A stretch of 64,000 nucleotides of DNA from Nitratireductor aquimarinus (GCF_017255295.1 NZ_JAFKDE010000010.1:62001-126000); one strand, 5' to 3'; positions 1 to 8,606 are shown, counted from the stretch's first letter. A program made the numbers and translations. Notes: generated by a model not told the origin, from the letters alone.

Positions 1-1
1 T

Positions 2-1072
2 ATGGCGCCGTCCATTCATCATTCGGGCGGCACTGTCTGCGAACCGGTCGATGTGCCGGTCAACAAGCGGCATCTCGACATGGTGTTTGCGCATATGCGC
101 TACTCCGACAAGCCCTTCATGGGCTCGGTAACAGCGCCGGATCGCGCCGAGGACACGGTGTCCATGGCCCGCATCCTGTTCGGCGAGAAGTTCGTCGATG
201 AGAATGCGGTGGTGATCAACCTGATCAACGCCAATTCGCCCATGGTGTTTGACGAGACCATGCTGGGCGCGGCCAAGGTTTATGCGCGGGCCAATCAGGC
301 CTGCATCGTCACGCCCTTCATTCTGGCCGGCGCCATGAGCCCGGTAACCGTGATCGGCACGCTGACGCAGGTTCTGGCCGAGGTCATGGCCGGCGCAGCC
401 TTCACGCAGCTGGTGCGCCCCGGCGCGCCGGTTCTGTTCGGCACCTTCGCCTCGTCCATTTCCATGCAGTCGGGCGCGCCGACCTTTGGCACGCCGGAAC
501 CCTCACTTGTTTCCTATGGCGCAGCACAGCTCGCCCGCCGGCTGGGATTGCCGTTCCGTACGGGTGGTTCGCTGACGGGGTCCAAGATCCCCGACGCGCA
601 GGCTGCCTATGAGAGCGCGAATACGCTGAACTCGACCGTTATGTCGGGCACCAATTTCGTGCTCCACGCCGCTGGCTGGCTGGAGGGCGGGCTGGTGTCG
701 TCCTATGAGAAATTCATGATGGACATCGACCAGCTGGGCATGCAGCAACGCTTTTGCGAACCGCTGGATGTTTCGGAAAACGGGCAGGCCATGGACGCCA
801 TTCGCGAAGTGGGGCCGGGCAGCCATTATCTTGGATGCGCCCACACCCAGGCCAATTTCCAGACCGCTTTCTACCGCTCTTCCATCGCCGACAACAATTC
901 CTATGAACAGTGGGCGGCGGAAGGCGAGAAAGCAGCGCATCAGCGGGCGAACCAGCTCGCCCGCAGCTGGCTGGAAGCCTATGAAGCGCCCCCGCTCGAT
1001 GCGGGCATCGAGGAGGGGCTTCTGGACTTCATCGCCCGGCGCAAGGAATCGATGCCCGACGCCTTCACCTGA
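2..1072 (+). CDS. Trimethylamine methyltransferase (MttB) family protein, C-terminal part
   Basis: The last 356 codons of an MttB-superfamily corrinoid protein methyltransferase; full family members are about 500 residues, so the N-terminal third lies outside the window and the first ATG seen here is probably internal. Recognised from the TIM-barrel body with stretches such as LINANSPMVFDETMLGAA and TPFILAGAMSPVTVIG. No in-frame TAG is present, so this is a non-pyrrolysine member. Relatives of that type (MtgB class) demethylate glycine betaine or other quaternary amines and pass the methyl group to a corrinoid protein. The substrate cannot be told from the sequence. It ends 19 bp before the convergent META-domain gene, and its 3' end lies in a 9-bp inverted repeat (CGATGCCCG at 1050-1058, CGGGCATCG at 1079-1087). 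Confidence 0.85.
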   Translation: MAPSIHHSGGTVCEPVDVPVNKRHLDMVFAHMRYSDKPFMGSVTAPDRAEDTVSMARILFGEKFVDENAVVINLINANSPMVFDETMLGAAKVYARANQACIVTPFILAGAMSPVTVIGTLTQVLAEVMAGAAFTQLVRPGAPVLFGTFASSISMQSGAPTFGTPEPSLVSYGAAQLARRLGLPFRTGGSLTGSKIPDAQAAYESANTLNSTVMSGTNFVLHAAGWLEGGLVSSYEKFMMDIDQLGMQQRFCEPLDVSENGQAMDAIREVGPGSHYLGCAHTQANFQTAFYRSSIADNNSYEQWAAEGEKAAHQRANQLARSWLEAYEAPPLDAGIEEGLLDFIARRKESMPDAFT

Positions 1073-1091
1073 GCGCACCGGGCATCGGAAA

Positions 1092-1871
1092 TCAGCCGGC
1101 CGGGAAGGCCTTGAGCGTGCGCCCGTCGACAGTCTGGAGGACGAGTGCGCCCTCAGGCGTCATGGTGAAGAAGGTGACGTCTGCGAGAATCTCCAGGAAT
1201 TTCTGTTCCTGATTCATCAGCGCTTCCGCGCAGGCCATGCGGGTCGACGCGGCCTGGCTGATGGTCAGCCTGCCATTGTCTTCTTCCCATCCGGCCGTGT
1301 AGCGATTGCACGAGGCGTTGCCGGCGACCCGGCCATCTTCGCCGAAGGTCACCGTGACATTTGAACTGTCGATGATGCCGCCGCCATCAATGTCTTCGAC
1401 CACCCATTCGGTGCCCGTGATCTTGTCCATGCCGATAACGCCGAACGGGGCCGGGGCCTCGTAGGGCTTCATGATCAGCGTGCCCAGATCGATCTCGGTC
1501 TGGGCAATGTCGATGGTGACGGGCTCGGAGATCCAGCCGGGCTGGAGGCCATCAAGAATGCCGCCGCGCAGCTGATAGGTTCCGTCCTTGTCGAGCGTTT
1601 CCCGGTCGACCGAAAGCGCGAAGGGGATCGGCACCTGCCGGCCTTCCGTTGCAATGCGCGTCTCCGCTGCGACCGACTGCGAAGCGTCTGCATCAGCCTC
1701 GCGCAGCTCGACGATAGCGAGGGCGTCTTCCGGCAGCGCGATCCGCGCGAAATAGGTCAGCTCACCGGTGATTTTCAGCATGCTCTCCTCCTGTGCGAAG
1801 GACGGTGCGCTCCAGATCGTGGTGGACAGAAGAGCAAGGCCAAGAAGAACCGAACGGCGTTGAAAGGACAT
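1092..1871 (-). CDS. Exported YbaY/META-domain (HslJ-like) protein
   Basis: 259-residue envelope protein. A signal peptide (RRSVLLGLALLSTTIWSAPSFAQ) is followed by a YbaY-type domain at about residues 28-125 (LKITGELTYFARIALP, a family of lipoprotein/secretin-pilotin-like beta sandwiches) and then a C-terminal META/HslJ domain from about residue 140 (ITGTEWVVEDIDGGG, NASCNRYTAGW, MACAEALM). This YbaY plus META fusion is common in rhizobia. HslJ is tied to novobiocin resistance in E. coli, but the role here is not known. The open frame runs far upstream antisense to other genes; the start at 1871 was chosen because it gives a clean signal peptide and has GAGGT just upstream. Convergent with the methyltransferase gene. 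Confidence 0.85.
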   Translation of the reverse strand: MSFQRRSVLLGLALLSTTIWSAPSFAQEESMLKITGELTYFARIALPEDALAIVELREADADASQSVAAETRIATEGRQVPIPFALSVDRETLDKDGTYQLRGGILDGLQPGWISEPVTIDIAQTEIDLGTLIMKPYEAPAPFGVIGMDKITGTEWVVEDIDGGGIIDSSNVTVTFGEDGRVAGNASCNRYTAGWEEDNGRLTISQAASTRMACAEALMNQEQKFLEILADVTFFTMTPEGALVLQTVDGRTLKAFPAG

Positions 1872-2081
1872 GGAAACCTCGAATTTGAACGTGTTGTCGA
1901 CGGGGTACTCTAGCCGACATTCCGGATGAGCAATTGTTTTGCACTGTATTGTGACGTGATTGCGTTGATAGCGGCGCGAATGCGTCCTGCTTTGCGCGCG
2001 GATGCTTGCGCGCCCACTGAACGGCCTTATGATGCCGGCATTGGCGCGTTCGCGCCAGATTTCAGCATCCGGAGACTTTTG

Positions 2082-3131
2082 ATGGAAAAGCGCCGTCTTG
2101 GACGCAGCGACCTCCTTGTTTCGCAGATTTGCCTGGGCACGATGACCTTTGGCGAACAGAACACCGAGGCAGAAGGCCACGAACAGATGGACCGCGCCGT
2201 CGAGCGTGGTGTGAATTTCCTCGACATGGCGGAACTCTATCCCATCCCGCCCAAAGCCGAGACGCAGGGGCGCACCGAGCGCTATGTGGGCACATGGATG
2301 AAAGAGCGGGGCAACCGCGATCAGCTCATCATCGCCTCCAAGGTGATCGGCCGCACCGACAATGAATGGTTTCGCGGCGACCGTCCGTCGAAGCTCGTTC
2401 GCGCCGATATCATGGACGCCATCGACAAGTCGCTTGCGCGGCTTCAGACGGACTATATCGACCTCTATCAGATCCACTGGCCGGACCGGGAAAACCCTTT
2501 CGGTTCCAACCCCACACGGGTGACCGCGTTGAACGAGCCGTTGGCCGACGAGACGCCGATTGCAGAGACGCTGGCCGTGTTCGACGATCTGGTGAAGGCT
2601 GGCAAGATCCGCCATTTCGGTCTGTCGAACGAAAGCTCCTGGGGCGTGATGCGCTACGTCGCCGAAGCCGACAAGGGCGTTGGTCCGCGTGTGGTTTCGC
2701 TCCAGAACGCCTATAGCCTGGTCAACCGCACCTATGAGGTGAACCTTGCCGAAACCTGCCAGCGCGAAGAAGTGGGCCTGCTTGCCTATTCGCCGCTGGC
2801 GCAGGGCTATCTGACCGGGAAATACGACGATGGCGCGCTGCCGGAAGGGTCGCGCAAGGCGCTGTTTGACCGTCTCAAACGCTATGAGAAGCTTGGCGCA
2901 CAGGATGCGGTCAAGGCTTACAACACCATGGCGCGCGCGTTCGGGTTGACGCCGGCCGCTTTTGCGCATGCCTTCGTCAATTCGCGCCCCTTCATGACGT
3001 CGAACATCATCGGCGCGACCAAGATGGAGCAGCTCGAAGAGGCGCTTGATGCGCTCGATGTGCGCTGGACCGAGGAAATGCAGACTGCCGTTGATGATCT
3101 GCATCAGAAAATCGGCAATCCCAGCCCCTAG
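2082..3131 (+). CDS. NADP(H)-dependent aldo-keto reductase, Tas-like
   Basis: 349-residue cytoplasmic oxidoreductase of the aldo-keto reductase superfamily, Tas/YajO branch, which reduces aldehydes or ketones with NADPH. The catalytic tetrad is visible: Asp48 and Tyr53 (FLDMAELYP), Lys87 (IIASKVIG) and His132 (DLYQIHWPD). The length matches E. coli Tas (346). The insert after the tyrosine (IPPKAETQGRTE) is typical of Tas. The start at 2082 was preferred over an in-frame upstream one because GGAGA lies 6 bases ahead and the family N-terminus (RRLGRSDLLVSQICLGTM) begins there. The physiological substrate is unknown. The stop codon TAG is the first three bases of an intergenic repeat. Confidence 0.92.
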   Translation: MEKRRLGRSDLLVSQICLGTMTFGEQNTEAEGHEQMDRAVERGVNFLDMAELYPIPPKAETQGRTERYVGTWMKERGNRDQLIIASKVIGRTDNEWFRGDRPSKLVRADIMDAIDKSLARLQTDYIDLYQIHWPDRENPFGSNPTRVTALNEPLADETPIAETLAVFDDLVKAGKIRHFGLSNESSWGVMRYVAEADKGVGPRVVSLQNAYSLVNRTYEVNLAETCQREEVGLLAYSPLAQGYLTGKYDDGALPEGSRKALFDRLKRYEKLGAQDAVKAYNTMARAFGLTPAAFAHAFVNSRPFMTSNIIGATKMEQLEEALDALDVRWTEEMQTAVDDLHQKIGNPSP

Positions 3132-3233
3132 AGCGTTTCCGCTTTTCGTTGAATCACGAAAACGCTCTAATGTACTGATTTTGCACAATTCCGGACGGAA
3201 AACCGGTTTCCACTTTTCCTGGAATTGCTTTAG
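3131..3233. repeat. Interspersed palindromic repeat, copy 1 (two-part)
   Basis: Starts on the stop codon of the aldo-keto reductase gene. Part 1 (3131-3167) is an inverted repeat GAGCGTTT ... AAAACGCTC. Part 2 (3181-3233) has outer CAATTCC/GGAATTG arms around a near-palindromic GGAAAACCGGTTTCC core. Part 2 matches 43 of 53 bases of the repeat at 7961-8013, with no gaps. Repeats of this form are scattered through many rhizobial genomes; that last statement is from general knowledge, not from this window. Confidence 0.75.
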
Positions 3234-3276
3234 ATAATGTCGGTTGCGGTGTTGCCGCAGTTGATGTGAAACAACG

Positions 3277-3314
3277 AAAAACCCCTGCCGTGTGGCAACA
3301 TGGCAGGGGTTTTT
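3277..3314. terminator. Bidirectional intrinsic terminator between convergent genes
   Basis: Perfect 13-base arms AAAAACCCCTGCC (3277-3289) and GGCAGGGGTTTTT (3302-3314), with a 12-base loop. Both strands end in a run of five T, so it can stop transcription of the aldo-keto reductase (+) and of the L,D-transpeptidase (-). Confidence 0.9.
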
Positions 3315-3337
3315 GTCTGTCTGTCGCGCCGTAAGGT

Positions 3338-4051
3338 TCAGACCGTGCCGGGCTGCGGCTGGCCTGCGCCCAGCACAACCATGCGGGCGCCGCGTGGAAC
3401 GCGCTTGTAGAGATCCATGATGTCGTGGTTCAGCAGGCGGATACAGCCCGAGGACACCGACTTGCCGATGGACCACGGCTCGGTGGTGCCGTGGATGCGG
3501 TAGAGCGTGTCCTTGCCATCCTTGTAGAGGTAGAGGGCGCGCGAACCGAGCGGGTTGGTGAGGCCGCCCAGCATGCCGGCTGCCAGCGGACGATAGCGCT
3601 CCGGCTCGCGCTCGATCATGGCGAGGGTGGGGGCCCAGTTCGGCCATTCGGCCTTGCGGCCGATCACGCCATCGCCTTCGTATTCGAGGCCGGCCTTGGC
3701 AACGCCGATGCCGTAGCGCATGGCCTTGCCGTTTTCCATGACCAGGTAGAGGAAGCGGTTGCCCGGATCGATGACAATCGTGCCCACGGGCTCGCTGGTC
3801 GGGTAGTCGACCATCTGGCGCAGATACTGGCGGTCGATCTTGGTCACGTCCACCGCAGGGATGACGATGCCGTTGTCTTCGATCTCGCCATACATGTCCT
3901 GATAATAGGAGAGCATTGGCCATGGGGCGTTTGCAGAGGTGCCGGGCCCGCTGCCGGTGGTGGTGCATGCCGCCGCGAAGGCGGGCAGAAGCAACAGCAG
4001 GAACACCCGCGCGCCGCGATTGGCTGCGCGTGCAACAGTGGTGTGGAACAA
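3338..4051 (-). CDS. L,D-transpeptidase (YkuD/ErfK family) lipoprotein
   Basis: 237-residue periplasmic enzyme that forms 3-3 cross-links in peptidoglycan or attaches proteins to it. The YkuD domain is clear: RIHGTTEPWSIG with His187, then SVSSGCIRL with catalytic Cys203. The N-terminus is a signal sequence with a possible lipobox (PAFAAAC, Cys29); those are the only two cysteines. The start is TTG at 4051, chosen because AAGGAGAG sits 7 bases upstream; the open frame before it has no RBS. It is a paralogue of the transpeptidase at 11404, with the same VDYPTSE and GKDTLYRIHGT blocks. It is monocistronic and ends on a strong terminator. Confidence 0.92.
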   Translation of the reverse strand: MFHTTVARAANRGARVFLLLLLPAFAAACTTTGSGPGTSANAPWPMLSYYQDMYGEIEDNGIVIPAVDVTKIDRQYLRQMVDYPTSEPVGTIVIDPGNRFLYLVMENGKAMRYGIGVAKAGLEYEGDGVIGRKAEWPNWAPTLAMIEREPERYRPLAAGMLGGLTNPLGSRALYLYKDGKDTLYRIHGTTEPWSIGKSVSSGCIRLLNHDIMDLYKRVPRGARMVVLGAGQPQPGTV

Positions 4052-4541
4052 GGAAACTCTCCTTAAGTGTAAAATACCGGTCGGTTTTTGATGTCTTTCG
4101 CCCCGAAGGCGCGGCTGCGCGGAGGCGTTGCGGGGCACTTGCCACCCGGTTCTTGATAAATTGTGGCAAATCCCGGCGATCGTGCCCGAATGTCGCGTGA
4201 ATCGTAGTGGGACTGGCCATTCTGATTGCGGGGTGAGGCATTTTTCCCACAGTGACGCTGCGTAAGGTTGCGCCCGCCCGAAAAGCGGTGTGCCGGGCCA
4301 TGGCGCTTTTCCAACGGGCATGACGGGTGTATTCTTGAAGCATGAGAGACCAGCAGGCGACCGGACGACGGTTTGGCGCGGCGCTGGCTTTCGCAAGCGG
4401 CGGTATGACGCCGCCCTTGTCCGCATATCCAGAACCGCGCCCGACGCGCCGGCTGACCGATGGGTCAGAAACCGGGCAGGGCCGATGCGCAATCCATGTC
4501 TGCATCCGCTGCCGGCCCGAAGGCAGGAAAGGAACGGGACC
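4052..4541. other. Intergenic region, no gene seen
   Basis: 490 bases between the divergent L,D-transpeptidase and ybaK-like genes. Open frames on both strands here read as low-complexity, Arg/Pro-rich sequence without a family match and overlap each other. It must hold the two divergent promoters, but I see no convincing -35/-10 pair. Confidence 0.5.
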
Positions 4542-5006
4542 ATGGGTATCGCCATGACGATGCATGAATTTCTGGAAGACAGCCACGTGCCCTATGACGT
4601 GGCCAGACACAACCGCACGGCAAGCTCTGCCATGACGGCGCGGGTGAGCCACATTCCGGGCCGCGAAATGGCCAAGGGCGTGGTGCTCAAATGGGATGAC
4701 AGCTATCTGCTGGCCGTGGTGCCGGCCTCCAGGCAGGTCGATCTCGGCAAGGTGGCCGACATTCTGGGTGAGAAGGTCGTGCTCGCAAGCGAGGAGGAAA
4801 CGGCGGCGCTGTTTCCCGATTGCGATGAGGGTGCGGTTCCCGTGTTTGGTGCGCCATACCGCATCGCATGCATGATTGATGAAGCGCTCGATGCCGATGA
4901 CGACGTCTATTTCGAGGGCGGCGATCATCGCACGCTGGTGCATGTGACGCGGCAGGGGTTCGAGCAGTTGATGTATGGAATGCCAAGGGCGCATATCAGC
5001 AGCTAG
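4542..5006 (+). CDS. YbaK/EbsC-family aminoacyl-tRNA deacylase
   Basis: 154-residue cytoplasmic protein of the YbaK/ProX editing family, which hydrolyses mischarged tRNAs (for example Cys- or Ala-tRNA(Pro)) in trans. Family blocks: VPYDVARHNRTASS at the N-terminus, GREMAKGVVLKWDDSYLLAVVP with the conserved lysine, and VPVFGAPYRIACMIDEAL, the C-terminal substrate loop. Length is normal. The start at 4542 follows AGGAAAGG at the right distance; longer in-frame starts lack an RBS. It stands alone. Exact tRNA specificity cannot be read from sequence. Confidence 0.88.
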   Translation: MGIAMTMHEFLEDSHVPYDVARHNRTASSAMTARVSHIPGREMAKGVVLKWDDSYLLAVVPASRQVDLGKVADILGEKVVLASEEETAALFPDCDEGAVPVFGAPYRIACMIDEALDADDDVYFEGGDHRTLVHVTRQGFEQLMYGMPRAHISS

Positions 5007-5489
5007 AACCTTTGCCGGTTGCCAGTTTCCAGGTGGAGTGCAGGCGTGCGGAAACGCTCCCGCGCCTGCGCCGGGGTTTGGCTGGAGAAGGGGAAGACGG
5101 GCGGCTGAAGCGACGCTCATCTTTATTGTAAAACGTGCGACCCTTCAGCCACCCGCCCGGCTCTTGACAACTTCCGACAGGGATCGCCCTGGAACCGGGT
5201 GTTCAGGCTTCGCCCTGGGGCGGGCCATCGCACCAGACCGTGCTTGCGCACGACCCTTTGCCGGACCAGCCGCCCGCTAGCAGCGACCACACACGTTATG
5301 CGACCGGCCCGGGCACCGTCCCATCTCCGCGAGATCACCGTCGCGACCTGCTTTCCCACGAGATGGGCAGGGAGAAGGATAAGCCTGTTTGAACGGGAGG
5401 GGAGAAAACGCGCCCCGAAACGGGAAGCGATGACCGGTCTTTATGGGATGTGCGGGGATGATGCGCGGAATCTATCCCCGTTCTGTGGG
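5007..5489. other. Intergenic region, no gene seen
   Basis: 483 bases between the 3' ends of the ybaK-like and GGDEF genes, which converge here. No reading frame with family character, no good intrinsic terminator. A TTGACA at 5164-5169 has no matching -10 box at a usual distance. Confidence 0.5.
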
Positions 5490-6749
5490 TCAGGCGGCCG
5501 TGACGGCCACCTGTTCGACCCGGTTGCGGCCACGCTTCTTGGCGGCGTAAAGGCCACTGTCGGCGACGGAGAGAAGCGTTTCCAGATCGCGCGTGCGCTT
5601 CGCGTTGCTGTAGCAAAGACCGGCGCTCAGGGATGGGTGCATGACGCCGTTTTGGGTGGGCACCGCTATGGCTGCCACATTGGCGCGGAGCCTGTCGACG
5701 GCGAGTGCGGCCTCCACGGGTGAGAGGTCGGGCAGGAGGGCGACAAACTCCTCGCCACCCCAGCGCGCGATGATCGCGGACTGCTCGAAGGTTTGACGAA
5801 ACGCCTCTGCGCAGGCCTCAAGAGTTCGGTCACCCGTGGCATGGCCGTGCTGATCGTTGATCTGCTTGAAATGGTCGAGGTCGAAGATCGCAAGCGCGAA
5901 GGGCTGCTCGGGATTGCGCTCCAGAAAGCTGCGGGCCTCGGCTTCGAAGGCGCGGCGGTTCAGGAGGCCGGTCAGGCCGTCATGCGAAGCGAGGTGATGC
6001 AGCTTCTGCGCATCGCGTTCATAGGCGAGGGTAAGCGCAAAGGCGCTTGAAGCCAGAAAGTGGAAGAGGGCGACGTAAAGCTGGATGGTCAGGATCGTGT
6101 CGAGGGACATCTGGCGCACGAACCCATCGCCGACGAGCAACGCCTGTGCGAAGCGGATGATGAATGTGGCTGCGAGAATGCCGTAGGCGAGGATCAGCCC
6201 CTTGCGCGACAGGCTTTTGTCATCGTTGTCGCGCCAGAACTCATAGGCGCAAGCCAGGGCGATGGCTGTCTGAATGACGTTCGTGACCATATGGAAGGCG
6301 GGGTAGGAGCCTGCGGCAAGGGGCGCCGCGCTCAAGACAAGGAAGAGCGCAAGCGGCAGGAAGAAGAGCGCCAGCGGGGCGTGCCTGTTTTCAAACTGGC
6401 GCGCGGCGCGCCAGCGCAGGCTGATGCCCAGCACGAGAAGCCCGTTGGGCAGTGCGCCGCGCAGCGCGTCGGGCAGATGGGCGCCGGCCATATAGCAAAG
6501 AAGCGCGAGACAGATCACGAGATTGGCGACGCCCCATGTGTCCCAATAGGGCTCGCGCCGCGCCCGACCGGCGATGAAGAACACCGAAGCCATGACCAGA
6601 ACGACAATCGCGTTTGCCGCAAATAGCGTGAAATTGTTCAAAACCGCGCGCCCGTTTTCCTGTGCAGCGGGCGGTGTAACGTCTCGCAGCCTAACGGCAG
6701 GTTTCAATCTGCGGTTTTTATTTGCCAGCTTGTGGATAGGGCGGCGCAT
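5490..6749 (-). CDS. Membrane-bound diguanylate cyclase (GGDEF)
   Basis: Up to 419 residues. About six membrane helices fill residues 38-235 (for example NAIVVLVMASVFFIAG), then a GGDEF domain begins near ASHDGLTGLLNRRAFE, with the active-site motif GGEEF at 331-335 (RWGGEEFVALLPD). That predicts an active cyclase making cyclic di-GMP from GTP at the membrane. The inhibitory RxxD site normally upstream of the motif is absent (FEQSAIIARW), so product inhibition is unlikely. The start is uncertain: the ATG at 6749 has no RBS, and a TTG at 6641 directly before the first helix is an alternative. Divergent from the lysozyme gene. Confidence 0.9.
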   Translation of the reverse strand: MRRPIHKLANKNRRLKPAVRLRDVTPPAAQENGRAVLNNFTLFAANAIVVLVMASVFFIAGRARREPYWDTWGVANLVICLALLCYMAGAHLPDALRGALPNGLLVLGISLRWRAARQFENRHAPLALFFLPLALFLVLSAAPLAAGSYPAFHMVTNVIQTAIALACAYEFWRDNDDKSLSRKGLILAYGILAATFIIRFAQALLVGDGFVRQMSLDTILTIQLYVALFHFLASSAFALTLAYERDAQKLHHLASHDGLTGLLNRRAFEAEARSFLERNPEQPFALAIFDLDHFKQINDQHGHATGDRTLEACAEAFRQTFEQSAIIARWGGEEFVALLPDLSPVEAALAVDRLRANVAAIAVPTQNGVMHPSLSAGLCYSNAKRTRDLETLLSVADSGLYAAKKRGRNRVEQVAVTAA

Positions 6750-6890
6750 GGGGACGGAGGTGGGCCGACATCCTTGCAGCGTGGTTAACGGCTTGATTCA
6801 AACTTTATTGGTAAGTTGAAGCTAATACTGGCTATTCCCCCGGCGAAAGACGTCGGGGAACCAGATCCCTCGAACCCATGCAGATCGTAT

Positions 6891-7892
6891 ATGCGTCTTC
6901 CCGCGTTCCTTCGACCTGTCGTTCTGACCCTTGGCCTTGCCGGTTGCACCGGTGGCCCCAGTATCGATACAGCGCTCAAGATTGACCCGCCCTCGAACGA
7001 GGTGACGAGCTCCATTGTGCGGCCCGGCGTCGGTGTCCCCGGGGCGGGGAGCGCCGATGTGATGGCCGAGCCTGCGAGCGAAGCGGGCATGATGGCGATT
7101 GCCGAGCCGGACCGGGTTTCCGCGCCTGCACTGCAGCAGGTGGCGATGATCACGCCGATGCCGGCACCCTCCGTGCGGCCCAAAAGCTCTTCTTCCGGCA
7201 AGGTGTATCGCAGCCGGTTCGGGGATGCGCATCCGATCAATTTCGGCAAGGTGACGCCCAAGCATCATGCGGTGCATGGCGTCGATGTTTCGCGCTGGCA
7301 GGGCGACATCGACTGGGTGAAGCTGCGCTCGCGTGGCGCGAATTTCGCTTACATCAAGGCGACCGACGGCATCGATCATATCGACCCGATGTTCAAGACG
7401 AACTGGAACGGGGCCGCGAAGGCGGGCATTCGCCGGGGCGCCTATCACTTCTTCTTCTGGTGCCGGAAGGCGTCTGACCAGGCCGAGTGGTTCATTCGCA
7501 ATGTGCCCAAGGTGAAGGGCGCGCTGCCGCCGGTTCTAGATGTGGAGTGGAACCACCAGTCGAGCTGCAAATGGAAGCCCTCGCGTGCCGAAGTTCTGGA
7601 GAAGATGAAGGTCTTCCTCGACCGGCTGGAGCGCCATTACGGCCAGCGGCCTGTCATCTACACCGCTCCGGATTTCTATGAGGACAATCTGAAGGGCGCG
7701 TTCCCGAACCATCCGTTCTGGCTGCGCGCCGTGGCCGAACATCCCTCGAAGGTCTATCCGGGCCGTGACTGGGTGTTCTGGCAGTATTCGGGATCGGGCC
7801 TGAGCCAGGGCGTTGACGGCAAGATCGACCTGAACGTCTTCCACGGCAATGAAAGCGCCTGGTGGCGCTGGGTCGGGAAGGTGGCGGGCTGA
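6891..7892 (+). CDS. Glycoside hydrolase family 25 (lysozyme) lipoprotein
   Basis: 333-residue exported muramidase. A lipoprotein-type signal (FLRPVVLTLGLAGC) is followed by a 100-residue low-complexity linker, then the GH25 barrel from about residue 130 (HGVDVSRWQGDIDWVKLR). The catalytic DxE pair is in LPPVLDVEWN, and YIKATDGIDHIDPMF and RRGAYHFFF are typical strands. It should cleave the MurNAc-GlcNAc bond of peptidoglycan. The ATG at 6891 was chosen because it starts the signal peptide; a TTG at 6816 would add 25 residues. Its neighbour on the other strand is a diguanylate cyclase; a functional tie is only possible. Confidence 0.88.
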   Translation: MRLPAFLRPVVLTLGLAGCTGGPSIDTALKIDPPSNEVTSSIVRPGVGVPGAGSADVMAEPASEAGMMAIAEPDRVSAPALQQVAMITPMPAPSVRPKSSSSGKVYRSRFGDAHPINFGKVTPKHHAVHGVDVSRWQGDIDWVKLRSRGANFAYIKATDGIDHIDPMFKTNWNGAAKAGIRRGAYHFFFWCRKASDQAEWFIRNVPKVKGALPPVLDVEWNHQSSCKWKPSRAEVLEKMKVFLDRLERHYGQRPVIYTAPDFYEDNLKGAFPNHPFWLRAVAEHPSKVYPGRDWVFWQYSGSGLSQGVDGKIDLNVFHGNESAWWRWVGKVAG

Positions 7893-7920
7893 CCGCCTGT
7901 ACGGAAATGACCGCTTGTTC

Positions 7921-7945
7921 GGGGGGCTTTACGCCCCCCTTTCTT
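7921..7945 (+). terminator. Intrinsic terminator of the lysozyme gene
   Basis: GGGGGGC (7921-7927) and GCCCCCC (7933-7939) form a GC stem with loop TTTAC, followed by TTTCTTTT. Confidence 0.85.
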
Positions 7946-7960
7946 TTGCGGTGTTTTGTT

Positions 7961-8013
7961 TTGCGCAATTTTGGACGCAAAACCGGTTCCCGTTTTTGGC
8001 GGAATTGCTTTAG
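7961..8013. repeat. Interspersed palindromic repeat, copy 2
   Basis: 53 bases that align without gaps to 3181-3233 (43 identical), again with CAATT/AATTG outer arms and the AAAACCGGTT core. It lies between convergent lysozyme and dsbA-like genes. The stop codon of the latter (TAA on the minus strand, 8010-8012) is inside the repeat, in the block GGAATTGCTTTAG shared by both copies. Confidence 0.75.
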
Positions 8014-8606
8014 CCACGGGCCTCGGCAATGGCGGCAACAATGTCGTTGCGGCGCATCGCGCCATACTGGATCTTGGTGTTGAAGAGGAATGCCGGCGTT
8101 CCGTTGAAGCCGAACGCATTGGCCTGCTCCATGTTGCGGGAGAGAATCCCTTCAATGCGTTGGCGGTCCTTCTTGAAGTTCGACAGGAGTTTTTCCGGGT
8201 CATGGCCGGCGGCGGCAAGCGTCTCGTCGACCTCGTCCTGCGTCAGTCGTCCGGGCGTGGCCATCAGCGCGTTGTGGACGGCTTCATAATCCGGGCCGGC
8301 GGCGAGGACGAGGCTTGCCGCATGGACGGACGGGCCGCCGAAAATGGGCCAGTCCTTCATCACCAGCCGGACATTGCCGTCTTCACGCACCACGTCGAGC
8401 AGGTCGGGGTGGCCGCGTTTGCAATAGGGGCACTGGTAATCGAAGAACTCGGCGATGGTTACGTCGCCATCCGGATTGCCGATGACCGGGATTTCGGGGT
8501 CGAACAGAACCTCTTCGACGGTCGGGTAAAGCTGGGCGCGGGCCGGACCGGCGGCGGTGACGAGCGTCGCTGCGCCGGCGACGAGCAGGGTACGGCGGTT
8601 CATCAT
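8010..8606 (-). CDS. DsbA-family (ScsC-like) periplasmic thiol oxidoreductase
   Basis: 198-residue exported thioredoxin-fold protein. A signal peptide ends near PARAQ; the active site is CPYC (Cys59, Cys62, in FFDYQCPYCKRGHP), and the cis-proline loop is GTPAF. Third gene of a minus-strand operon after dsbD and a tlpA-like gene: its ATG overlaps the stop of the upstream gene (8603-8606), so translation is coupled. In Salmonella and Caulobacter the equivalent ScsB-ScsC-TlpA sets form a reductive pathway, with the DsbA-like partner kept reduced by the DsbD-like membrane protein. By that analogy this one may be a reductase or isomerase rather than an oxidase. The two active-site spacers are not decisive. 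Confidence 0.92.
   Translation of the reverse strand: MMNRRTLLVAGAATLVTAAGPARAQLYPTVEEVLFDPEIPVIGNPDGDVTIAEFFDYQCPYCKRGHPDLLDVVREDGNVRLVMKDWPIFGGPSVHAASLVLAAGPDYEAVHNALMATPGRLTQDEVDETLAAAGHDPEKLLSNFKKDRQRIEGILSRNMEQANAFGFNGTPAFLFNTKIQYGAMRRNDIVAAIAEARG

Noticed and set aside
1874-5120. A 1342-codon minus-strand open frame covering the META gene and far upstream
   Set aside because: Only its C-terminal 259 residues look like protein. The rest runs antisense to the aldo-keto reductase and ybaK-like genes and reads as compositional noise from high GC.
5164-5169. TTGACA as a promoter in the gap after the ybaK-like gene
   Set aside because: No -10 element at 16-19 bp and no gene start downstream on that strand.
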